Source of the DNA: Pirellulaceae bacterium
GTDB lineage: Bacteria; Planctomycetota; Planctomycetia; Pirellulales; Pirellulaceae
Direction of reading: 5' to 3'
Assembly (NCBI GenBank): GCA_030744095.1
Contig: JASLRF010000326.1
Coordinates: 1-6,033, forward strand
Length of the DNA stretch: 6,033 nucleotides
Shown in pieces: positions 1 through 6,033 of this stretch; position 1 is the first letter of the stretch; each line of letters opens with the position of its first letter. The notes beneath the pieces are model-generated. The model did no database searches. It was not told where the DNA came from and was given only the letters and a program-made list of their open reading frames with translations. The position numbers and the translations under genes were made by a program.

Positions 1-2
1 CC

Positions 3-119
3 TTGCCCAGCAATCTGGCCTTCATCACCGGTCCGAGCAAAACGGGCGACATCGAATTGCAGCTGACTACCGGCGTGCATGGACCGGGACGCTGGATCGT
101 CGTGATCATTCGGGGCTAG
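3..119 (+). CDS. LutC-type LUD-domain protein, C-terminal end only (partial)
   Basis: The reading frame enters from the left edge and ends at TAG 117-119, giving 38 residues. The tail contains ITGPSKTGDIELQL followed by GVHGPGRW and a hydrophobic IVVII end. This matches the C-terminus of LUD-domain (DUF162) proteins of the LutC/YkgG type, where a GPS-x-T-x-DIE block is followed by GVHGP. In characterised bacteria LutC works with LutA and LutB in an iron-sulfur cytosolic complex that oxidises L-lactate to pyruvate. Whether lutA and lutB lie upstream cannot be seen. The gene converges on asnS with a hairpin between them. The family call is good for such a short piece; the exact substrate is inferred. 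The alternative is another stand-alone LUD-domain protein. Confidence 0.75.
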   Translation: MPSNLAFITGPSKTGDIELQLTTGVHGPGRWIVVIIRG

Positions 120-127
120 CGGCGAGT

Positions 128-226
128 CAGTTTGCAACACGTTGTGGGCCGGTCTCCCGACCGGCCCACGTTCGGTTTGCACGCATTGGTGTTCATTCAC
201 GGTTCCTCTGAGCCGCAGTTTGCAAC
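128..226. repeat. 11-bp direct repeat CAGTTTGCAAC flanking the hairpin
   Basis: CAGTTTGCAAC occurs at 128-138 and again at 216-226, the second copy ending one base before the asnS stop codon. The hairpin at 144-169 lies between them. The remaining bases of this convergent intergenic region show no ORF. The repeat may be chance or a trace of local duplication; no function is assigned. Confidence 0.45.
144..169. terminator. Perfect GC-rich hairpin between convergent genes, likely bidirectional terminator
   Basis: Arms GTGGGCCGGTC (144-154) and GACCGGCCCAC (159-169) are exact reverse complements around a TCCC loop. The hairpin lies 25 bp after the LutC-like stop and 57 bp beyond the asnS stop, so it could end transcripts from both sides. 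Neither side has a true U-tract: GTTCGGTTTGC follows on the + strand and AACGTGTTGC on the - strand. It is therefore not a textbook intrinsic terminator. It could also act as an mRNA 3'-end stabiliser. Confidence 0.7.
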
Positions 227-1615
227 TCAGAATTCAGCGTTGCCCGGCGTACGTGGAAATGGAATCACGTCCCGGATGTTCGCCATGCCGGTGACGAATT
301 GAACCACGCGTTCCAACCCCATACCGAATCCCGAATGCGGCACCGTGCCAAAACGGCGCAGATCGAGATACCACCAATAATCTTCGGGGGTCAAGTCCTG
401 GTCTCGCATACGTGATTCCAAAATATCCAGACGTTCTTCGCGTTGGCTGCCGCCGACAATCTCACCGACGCCGGGGACCAACACGTCCATCGCCCGAACC
501 GTTTTGTCGTCGTCATTGACCCGCATATAAAACGGTTTGATGGTCCGGGGATAGTCGTACAGGATGACTGGTGAACTAAACTCTTGTTCGGTGAGGAATC
601 GTTCATGTTCGGATTGCAGGTCCTGTCCCCAGGTGACAGGGAATTCGAATTTCTCGCCGCTACCGGTCAGCTTCTCGACAGCGTCTGTATACGACAGGCG
701 GACAAATTCGCTATTGGCCAGCGACTCGAGACGTGTCACAGCCGTCTTCTCAATCCGCTCGGCGAAGAACTCCATGTCCTCAATACAGTTTGCCAACACG
801 TCAGAAACAATGCGTTTGAGAAACCGTTCCGCCAACACCATGTTGTCGGTCAAGTCAAAGAACGCCATCTCCGGTTCAATCATCCAGAATTCGGAGAGAT
901 GCCGAGAAGTGTTCGAGTTCTCGGCACGAAATGTTGGTCCAAACGTGTAGACTTTGCCGAGCGCCGTGGCGTAGATCTCTGCTTCCAACTGACCGCTCAC
1001 CGTCAAGTACGATGGCCGATCGAAGAAGTCTTGCGTAAAGTCAATTTTACCATCGCGGCGCGGAAGTTCGTCAAGATTGAGCGTCGTGACGCGAAACATC
1101 TCGCCGGCACCTTCGCAGTCGCTGGCTGTGATGACCGGCGTGTGCACATAGAGGAAGTCGTCTTCTTGAAAAAAGTCATGGATGGATTTGCAGATTTGAT
1201 TTCGAACGCGGGCAACAGCGCCAAAGGCATTGGTCCGTGGGCGAAGGTGAGCCCACTCGCGGAGTTTCTCGAAGGAATGACGCTTCTTCTGCAACGGAAA
1301 CAGTTCGGGATCGGCCCAACCGACCAGTTCGACGCTGGCCGCCAGGACCTCCGTCTCTTGCTTTCCACCGGACTCTTTCACCTCGCCTTCGATCGTCACG
1401 CTGCAACCAGCGGAGAGTTTCTTGACGTCCGCTTCGTAGTTCGGTAAATCCGCGTCGGCAATGACTTGCAGATTCGCCAGACAGGAACCGTCGTTGATCT
1501 CCAGAAAACTGAATCCGCCCTTCGAGTCGCGACGGGTGCGAATCCAACCTTGCAGGCAGACCTGCTGTCCGATCATTGCCTTCTGGCGAGCTTGCCGAAC
1601 GGAAACCTTGTTCAT
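227..1615 (-). CDS. asnS: Asparaginyl-tRNA synthetase
   Basis: This cytosolic class II synthetase attaches asparagine to tRNA-Asn using ATP. The protein is 462 residues, near the usual bacterial AsnS length of about 465. Residues about 18-100 form the N-terminal OB-fold anticodon-binding domain ([20 protein letters not shown]). The catalytic domain follows. It contains the [16 protein letters not shown] block (159-174) at motif 1, the [20 protein letters not shown] block at motif 2 (228-247), and the [12 protein letters not shown] block at motif 3 (429-440). The protein ends in [16 protein letters not shown], typical of AsnS. The serine and asparagine in [11 protein letters not shown] and the GAGEMF block favour AsnS over AspRS. 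The ATG start has AAGGA seven bases upstream. It lies 45 bp after the transporter gene on the same strand and is probably the last gene of that transcript. It looks intact. Its presence implies direct charging of tRNA-Asn; whether the GatCAB route also exists cannot be seen. Confidence 0.97.
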   Translation of the reverse strand: MNKVSVRQARQKAMIGQQVCLQGWIRTRRDSKGGFSFLEINDGSCLANLQVIADADLPNYEADVKKLSAGCSVTIEGEVKESGGKQETEVLAASVELVGWADPELFPLQKKRHSFEKLREWAHLRPRTNAFGAVARVRNQICKSIHDFFQEDDFLYVHTPVITASDCEGAGEMFRVTTLNLDELPRRDGKIDFTQDFFDRPSYLTVSGQLEAEIYATALGKVYTFGPTFRAENSNTSRHLSEFWMIEPEMAFFDLTDNMVLAERFLKRIVSDVLANCIEDMEFFAERIEKTAVTRLESLANSEFVRLSYTDAVEKLTGSGEKFEFPVTWGQDLQSEHERFLTEQEFSSPVILYDYPRTIKPFYMRVNDDDKTVRAMDVLVPGVGEIVGGSQREERLDILESRMRDQDLTPEDYWWYLDLRRFGTVPHSGFGMGLERVVQFVTGMANIRDVIPFPRTPGNAEF

Positions 1616-1622
1616 ATCACCA

Positions 1623-1627
1623 TCCTT
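1623..1627 (-). promoter_or_regulatory. Ribosome binding site of asnS
   Basis: On the - strand AAGGA is followed by seven bases and then the ATG at 1615. This is well-spaced Shine-Dalgarno sequence and supports the asnS start. It sits inside the 45-bp gap after the transporter stop, so asnS can be translated independently from a shared transcript. Confidence 0.6.
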
Positions 1628-1660
1628 GTCAAATTGGGCGAGTCGTAGCAGGCGGCGCGG

Positions 1661-3418
1661 CTAGTCCGCTGGTGCACGTAATGAAATGGATTTGAATGCA
1701 AAACCGACCATTACCAGTAGGACAAACACAATAGCGACGAGCAATACGACGACACCCATGATCCTCACCTCGAGACCCGCTCCCGGATCAACGATGGGAG
1801 TCACTTTTCCCCAAATCGCAGACCCGGCCGCAACGATCGCCCCCAAAACCGAGACGACCATCAGGACGTTCCAAACGATCATCCGGCCCCCCGTTGGCTT
1901 CTGGTCTCCCATCAGCGTCTTACTGTTCATCATCATGAAAAAGGTGAAATAGGCGATCGGCAACAATATCATGCCAAATGTCGACGTGAGCACTGCCAGC
2001 CAGAGCTTGGCGGGACCATCCCAAATCAATGGCCACGCAGCGCCACTTACACCCGCGACGAGACATCCGATCACATGCATTCGTCCCCCCTGTGGGAGCC
2101 CAAACATTTCGCAGAAGGCATAGCCGTTGATCAACATCAAGATGATGATGCTCGAGAAGCCCATGCCAAAAACGCCGATCCCAAAGACCAGGTTCGCATT
2201 TTCTTTACCGAGCAACGGTGCCAGCGACTGTGACAACTGAAATGCATTGCGACGCACTAGCGACGACGCGATTCGCTTTTCTTCCACAGGCAGAGCCGCA
2301 ATTCGCTGGATTTGTTGCGCTTCGGACAGTGCGGTGAATTCGGCACCGAATTCCAACTCCATGCGAGCCATCAAGTTGCCTTTTGCACTATTGAACGTCT
2401 CGCTTCGCTGCATCACCGCCGGGTCATTGCTGGCGAAGTTCTCGTCGATTCTGGCATGAAAGCTGGCAGCGGAGGCGATCACGACGCAACTGGTAACCAG
2501 GATGTAGGGGATCGCCATGCCCGTCGCCAGATCGAAGCGAGCCAGTCCGCGAAACGGCTTGTCCCAGCCACGATTCAGCATCGAGTACGGTAGCAAGAAC
2601 GTCATGTTAATACCGACTGCCGTGGCAGCAGCAGCAATCATGACGACCCGCTGCTCTTTCACCATCCGACCACCCCAGAACTCCTGGACGTTAGCTGGAA
2701 GTTGCGAGACCAAATTGGCTACATCGCCGGTGGGCTGTGTCCATTGCCGCGGATCGGGAACGAAACCGGACAGGACTGACCCCAGGCTCAATTGACCGTC
2801 GAGTGCCAGGCAAATGACCACACCGAAAAAGCAGATCACGATCATTCCGACAAGCGCCTTCAGAAACCAATCGAACAGTTTGGCGGCAATGCCTTGGCGA
2901 CTATTCATCACGACGACCGCACCAGCGGCTGCGAGCAATATCGCGGATACGATCAGTTTCGAAGTTAGCGAATCCGATCCTGAATCTGGCGCATCAAAGA
3001 CCGCACTGGCAAGATTCTTTTGCAATGACGCATAGCAAAGGCTGAACTGCGGCATACACCAGATCATGTTGGCCATGCAAGTGGCAATCAGCCAACCCCA
3101 TCCAAGTACTGGATTGATGTGCTCGTTGATCGCGCGAAAGGGGCGTTCACCCGTCGATAGCGTGACGTAACTGATGGCAGACAACATCACCACACCCATC
3201 GAGATGGCAATCAGCTGTAGCCAAAGCAACTTTGTGCCGCCCAGTACTCCAAGAAACAACGCGCCCGCCAATGATCCACCACCCAATGTAATGGCGCTCT
3301 GCAACCAACCTGGGCCGGACAGCCGCACGAAAGCAGCCAGCGTGGCACCCGTCCCTGCGGCATGAGCGTCTGTCAGCAGTTGCCGATTCGCGTCGACCTT
3401 AGAAATCGGTTTGTTCAT
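1661..3418 (-). CDS. NRAMP (SLC11)-like 12-TM transporter with altered metal site
   Basis: An integral inner-membrane protein of 585 residues from the ATG at 3418, longer than typical bacterial NRAMP (about 400-450). About twelve hydrophobic segments are visible, near residues 34-58, 63-87, 105-133, 153-171, 183-205, 258-281, 297-320, 408-435, 447-465, 470-496, 513-535 and 550-575. NRAMP likeness is seen in the GPGWLQSA start of TM1, in AASFHA ending TM7, and in SLAPLLG before TM8. NRAMP proteins are proton-coupled divalent metal importers. Here the TM1 signature DPGN aligns with GGGS (46-49) and the TM6 signature MPH with NMT (271-273), so the usual Mn/Fe ligands appear to be lost. About 70 extra residues lie between TM7 and TM8. 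The frame also extends to a TTG at 3491-3493 (610 residues, 14 bp after the trxB stop); I prefer the ATG because the extra 25 residues look non-conserved. Neither start has a strong Shine-Dalgarno. Family level fairly sure; substrate unknown. Confidence 0.85.
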   Translation of the reverse strand: MNKPISKVDANRQLLTDAHAAGTGATLAAFVRLSGPGWLQSAITLGGGSLAGALFLGVLGGTKLLWLQLIAISMGVVMLSAISYVTLSTGERPFRAINEHINPVLGWGWLIATCMANMIWCMPQFSLCYASLQKNLASAVFDAPDSGSDSLTSKLIVSAILLAAAGAVVVMNSRQGIAAKLFDWFLKALVGMIVICFFGVVICLALDGQLSLGSVLSGFVPDPRQWTQPTGDVANLVSQLPANVQEFWGGRMVKEQRVVMIAAAATAVGINMTFLLPYSMLNRGWDKPFRGLARFDLATGMAIPYILVTSCVVIASAASFHARIDENFASNDPAVMQRSETFNSAKGNLMARMELEFGAEFTALSEAQQIQRIAALPVEEKRIASSLVRRNAFQLSQSLAPLLGKENANLVFGIGVFGMGFSSIIILMLINGYAFCEMFGLPQGGRMHVIGCLVAGVSGAAWPLIWDGPAKLWLAVLTSTFGMILLPIAYFTFFMMMNSKTLMGDQKPTGGRMIVWNVLMVVSVLGAIVAAGSAIWGKVTPIVDPGAGLEVRIMGVVVLLVAIVFVLLVMVGFAFKSISLRAPAD

Positions 3419-3507
3419 CAAAACGTCCGTCGGAGGAGGAACTGGAAAGAAAGCGAAGAATTCCTGGTGCGGAAACGTGGGAATGCGGGCCAAGTTGCAA
3501 CATCGGC

Positions 3508-4566
3508 CTATTTGCCTTGTTCCGCCAGGTAGCGTTCGGCGTCGAGTGCCGCCATGCAGCCGGTACCGGCCGACGTGATGGCCTGCTTGTAATAGTCATC
3601 AGCAACATCACCCGCGGCGAAGACACCTTCGACACTTGTTTTGGTGCGGAATGACTCGGTCCAGTGAAGATAACCTTTGTCGTTCATCTCCAGCTTGCCT
3701 TTGAGAAAATCGGTGTTTGGCGTGTGTCCGATGGCCAGGAACATGCCGGACGCTTCGACGTCGCGCGGGGGCTCGCCAGCAGTGCTGTTCAGTCGCACTC
3801 CCGTCACGCCGTCGGCATCGTTTCCCAGTACTTCACCAACGACGGTATTCCAGAGGACCTCTAGTTTGGGGTCATCAAAGGCACGTTGCTGCATGATCTT
3901 CGACGCCCGCAATTCGTCGCGACGGTGCACCATCATGACATTGTCGGCGAACTTGGTCAGATAGGTCGCTTCTTCGACGGCCGAGTCACCGCCGCCGACA
4001 ACGACCAACGGCTTGTTTCGAAAACGCGGTAATGCGCCGTCACAGACGGCACACGCGCTGACACCGCGGTTCTTATACGCCTCTTCCGATGGTAACCCCA
4101 TGTAATTGGCCCGCGCACCGGTAGCAACAATGACCGTTTCCGTTTCGGTGGTTTGCCCGCTGCTGGAAGTGAGTTTGCATGGCTGGCTGGAAAAGTCGAC
4201 GTCGACAATGTCTTCACCGACGATCCGCGCCCCAAAGTTAAGCGCCTGCTGCTTCATCAACTCCATCAATTCCACACCTTGCACGGCGTAGTGCGGTTTT
4301 CCATCACGTTCGTGGCCCTGAGGAACCGGTGGTAAATTGTAGTGGCGGTCTTTATCGACAGCACTTTCAACGAACGCCCGAATGTCACCGGTGGGAAAGC
4401 CGGCAAAGTTTTCGACCTCCGTCGTATATGCCAGCTGTCCCAGCGGCATCATTTCCGCCTGAACGGTCCCTTCAAAAAGCAGCGGGGTCAAGCTGGCTCG
4501 TGCGGCATAAATCGCCGCCGAGAATCCGGCTGGTCCGCTTCCAATAATGACAACTTTTTCCGGCAC
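3508..4566 (-). CDS. trxB: Thioredoxin reductase (NADPH, FAD)
   Basis: This cytosolic flavoenzyme passes electrons from NADPH through FAD and a redox disulfide to thioredoxin. It has 352 residues against about 320 for E. coli TrxB. Visible motifs in order: the FAD Rossmann loop GSGPAG (9-14), the VENFAGFP segment (51-58), the ATGA turn (148-151), the redox-active CAVC (C172, C175), the NADPH-binding GGGDSA (191-196), the NADPH-phosphate segment [10 protein letters not shown] (214-223), and the C-terminal FAD motif [10 protein letters not shown] (314-323). The extra length is mostly residues about 63-96, between the GFP segment and the ELMELMKQQ helix, where E. coli has a short turn. No thioredoxin domain is fused at the C-terminus. 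The start is GTG with GGAG seven bases upstream; the ATG overlapping that GGAG is out of frame. It is the first gene of a - strand run with the transporter and asnS. A ferredoxin/flavodoxin reductase is unlikely given CAVC. Confidence 0.95.
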   Translation of the reverse strand: MPEKVVIIGSGPAGFSAAIYAARASLTPLLFEGTVQAEMMPLGQLAYTTEVENFAGFPTGDIRAFVESAVDKDRHYNLPPVPQGHERDGKPHYAVQGVELMELMKQQALNFGARIVGEDIVDVDFSSQPCKLTSSSGQTTETETVIVATGARANYMGLPSEEAYKNRGVSACAVCDGALPRFRNKPLVVVGGGDSAVEEATYLTKFADNVMMVHRRDELRASKIMQQRAFDDPKLEVLWNTVVGEVLGNDADGVTGVRLNSTAGEPPRDVEASGMFLAIGHTPNTDFLKGKLEMNDKGYLHWTESFRTKTSVEGVFAAGDVADDYYKQAITSAGTGCMAALDAERYLAEQGK

Positions 4567-4573
4567 GTCGATT

Positions 4574-4577
4574 CTCC
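4574..4577 (-). promoter_or_regulatory. Ribosome binding site that decides the trxB GTG start
   Basis: On the - strand GGAG is followed by AATCGAC (seven bases) and then GTG at 4566. An ATG overlapping this site (4577-4579) is in a different frame. The spacing therefore supports GTG as the real initiation codon of trxB. Confidence 0.6.
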
Positions 4578-4646
4578 ATTCGAACCTTCGAGAGCCAACT
4601 CAACACAGTGCACAACAGGCCTTTGCGTTCAGTTTACGACGGGCAC

Positions 4647-4674
4647 ATTATAGCCGAATGACACAACGTGACGA
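4647..4674 (-). promoter_or_regulatory. Candidate sigma-70-type promoter for trxB and the downstream genes
   Basis: Read on the - strand, a perfect TATAAT -10 hexamer lies at 4652-4647. TCGTCA at 4674-4669 matches TTGACA at four of six positions with a 16-base spacer. Transcription would begin near 4640, leaving a leader of about 74 bases before the trxB GTG. The -10 is the best hexamer I found in this intergenic region; the -35 is weak. No matching promoter pair was convincing for the rightward gene, though TATCAT at 4780-4785 is a possible -10. The rest of 4567-4843 shows no ORF or strong hairpin. Confidence 0.45.
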
Positions 4675-4833
4675 CTAGGGGGCGAAGGTCTGCGAAACTC
4701 CCATTTTTGCCGCCGAATCAATCGGTTCACCAGACAAATGTCCTTGCCTCCGGCCATCCCCGCCAAGCCGTCGGCCTGATATCATGGGCAGTTTAACTTC
4801 CCAATAATCCCCCTGCTGAATACTTCCGCGTTT

Positions 4834-4837
4834 GAGG
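4834..4837 (+). promoter_or_regulatory. Ribosome binding site of the cstA-like gene
   Basis: GAGG is followed by TTTCCC (six bases) and then ATG at 4844. The spacing is good and supports this ATG as the start of the CstA-family gene. Confidence 0.6.
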
Positions 4838-4843
4838 TTTCCC

Positions 4844-6033
4844 ATGAGCACGTTGTTGGTTGCACTGGCATCAATGGTCGGCTTTGTCGTCGCCTACCAC
4901 ACGTACGGTCGTTGGCTGTCGCGGAAGATCTTTGGATTGGACGTCGAAGCGAAGGTCCCCAGCCAGGAATTACGTGATGACGTCGATTTTGTGCCGACGA
5001 AAAGGTCCGTCATCTTCGGCCACCATTTTACGAGCATCGCGGGGACGGGTCCGATCGTGGGGCCGGCGATCGCCGTGTTCTGGGGGTGGCTGCCGGCACT
5101 GCTGTGGGTTGTGTTGGGATCGATCTTCATCGGTGCCGTGCATGATTTCGGCGCGCTAGTCGTATCATTGCGCAATCGAGGCCAAACCGTGGGCGAAGTG
5201 GCGGGTCGGCTGATTTCGCCGCGTGCACGAGTGCTGTTCTTGCTGGTCTTGTTCTTTGCGCTGACAGTCGTGCTGGCCATTTTTGGGCTCGTCATTGCCC
5301 TGATTTTCGCCTTCTATCCGGAATCCGTATTACCGGTTTGGATTTCGATGCCTTTGGCTGTTGGCATCGGCTACTGGTGCTACCGGCGAAGCGGCAACCT
5401 GCTGCTTCCATCGCTGGTCGCCTTGGTACTGATCTACGCCAGTATCTACGTTGGGGCGTATTACTTGCCGATTAACGTTGCCGAGCTAACAGGAATCAGC
5501 CTGACGGGCGACTTCCCCAATGTCGTCGTGATGTGGACCTTCGTCTTGCTGGCGTATTGCTTTGTGGCTTCCGTCTTGCCGGTATGGTTGCTGTTGCAAC
5601 CACGCGACTACATTAACAGCCATCAACTCGTGGTGGCCTTGGTATTGCTGATGGCCGGGTTAGTGGTCGCGGGCGTATCGGGTCAGGCCAACCTGACTGC
5701 CATTCCCGCGGTTGCTCCCGAGGCAAACATCCCCGTTGACGCGCCGCCAATTTTTCCGTTCCTGTTCATCACGATCGCCTGTGGTGCCTGCAGCGGTTTT
5801 CACTGCCTCGTAAGCAGCGGCACCACTAGCAAACAGATCGCCCGAGAGACGGATGCTCAATACGTCGGCTATGGCGCCATGCTGCTCGAAGGCGGCTTGG
5901 CGGTCGTCGTGATTCTGGCGTGTTGTGCGGGCGTGGGAATGGGCCTGTTTGAGCCGAAAACAACGTCTGCTGGTACCGATTGGGTGGCAGTTGTCGATGC
6001 GGAGACGGGCGTGCCGGTCACCGGGATGGCGGC
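4844..6033 (+). CDS. cstA: Carbon starvation protein CstA family transporter, N-terminal part (partial)
   Basis: An inner-membrane transporter of the CstA family, open at the right edge after 396 codons. E. coli CstA has about 700 residues, so perhaps half is missing. Known members (CstA, BtsT) take up pyruvate, and peptide uptake has also been reported. Conserved CstA blocks seen: GRWLSRKIFGLD (22-33), KRSVIFGHHFTSIAG (53-67) leading into GPIVGPAIA (69-77) and WGWLPALLWVVLGSIFIG (80-97), AVHDFGALVVSLRN (98-111), LLLQPRDYIN (249-258), FPFLFITIACGACSGFH (304-320) and SSGTTSKQ (324-331). About ten hydrophobic segments are visible in this part. The start is ATG with GAGG six bases upstream. It is divergent from trxB across a 277-bp region. 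Three cysteines (313, 316, 321) cluster in the conserved CGAxSGFH core. In other bacteria cstA is induced by carbon limitation; no regulator site is identifiable here. The family is certain; the exact substrate is inferred. Confidence 0.95.
   Translation, partial: MSTLLVALASMVGFVVAYHTYGRWLSRKIFGLDVEAKVPSQELRDDVDFVPTKRSVIFGHHFTSIAGTGPIVGPAIAVFWGWLPALLWVVLGSIFIGAVHDFGALVVSLRNRGQTVGEVAGRLISPRARVLFLLVLFFALTVVLAIFGLVIALIFAFYPESVLPVWISMPLAVGIGYWCYRRSGNLLLPSLVALVLIYASIYVGAYYLPINVAELTGISLTGDFPNVVVMWTFVLLAYCFVASVLPVWLLLQPRDYINSHQLVVALVLLMAGLVVAGVSGQANLTAIPAVAPEANIPVDAPPIFPFLFITIACGACSGFHCLVSSGTTSKQIARETDAQYVGYGAMLLEGGLAVVVILACCAGVGMGLFEPKTTSAGTDWVAVVDAETGVPVTGMA

Noticed and set aside
584..1447. A 287-codon + strand open frame antisense to asnS
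   Set aside because: It lies wholly inside the well-supported asnS gene, has no recognisable domain, and its translation looks like the shadow of a conserved gene in a GC-rich genome.
3399..3635. A 78-codon - strand frame across the trxB/transporter junction with a GTG start
   Set aside because: It overlaps the end of trxB in another frame, is rich in Arg/Pro/Ser typical of off-frame translation, and has no supporting signal.
4342..4653. A 103-codon + strand frame running from inside trxB into the intergenic region
   Set aside because: Most of it is antisense to the conserved N-terminus of TrxB. It has no homology that I recognise and no convincing ribosome binding site.
4714..4726. Short inverted repeat CCGA/TCGG in the divergent intergenic region
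   Set aside because: Four-base arms are too short to claim an operator or terminator.
4894..5295. A 133-codon - strand frame inside the CstA region
   Set aside because: The + strand frame here encodes unmistakable CstA motifs, so the antisense frame is a shadow.

Overview
The window carries five genes of ordinary cellular function. They suggest a free-living Gram-negative bacterium, most plausibly a planctomycete of the Pirellulales type. That assignment rests on my recollection of this NRAMP-like transporter family, the thioredoxin reductase form with extra sequence after the FAD domain, a GC content that looks mid-50s by eye, and sparse Shine-Dalgarno use. It is inference, not a database result. 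There are no RNA genes, CRISPR arrays, insertion sequences or phage genes that I can support.

Layout. (1) Positions 3-119 (+) are the last 38 codons of a LUD-domain protein of the LutC type. (2) Positions 120-226 are a short convergent intergenic region with a perfect 11-bp GC-rich hairpin, probably a shared terminator, inside an 11-bp direct repeat. (3) Positions 227-4566 (-) hold three genes read in the order trxB (thioredoxin reductase), an NRAMP/SLC11-like 12-TM transporter, and asnS (asparaginyl-tRNA synthetase). The gaps are short (about 89 or 14 bp, depending on the transporter start, then 45 bp), so one transcript is likely. (4) Positions 4567-4843 are a 277-bp divergent intergenic region with a perfect TATAAT -10 box facing trxB and a good ribosome binding site for the gene on the other side. 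(5) Positions 4844-6033 (+) are the first 396 codons of a CstA-family carbon starvation/pyruvate transporter that runs off the window.

How they work together. trxB (redox), the transporter and asnS (translation) look like a housekeeping cluster rather than a dedicated pathway. LutC (lactate oxidation to pyruvate) and CstA (pyruvate or peptide uptake) touch the same metabolite but lie on either side of the three-gene block, so a functional link is only a guess.

The most interesting item is the transporter. It is recognisably NRAMP-like in layout, but both signature metal-binding motifs (DPGN in TM1 and MPH in TM6) appear replaced, and there is an extra soluble segment of about 70 residues between TM7 and TM8. 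The substrate is therefore open. I did not find a convincing new multi-gene system.
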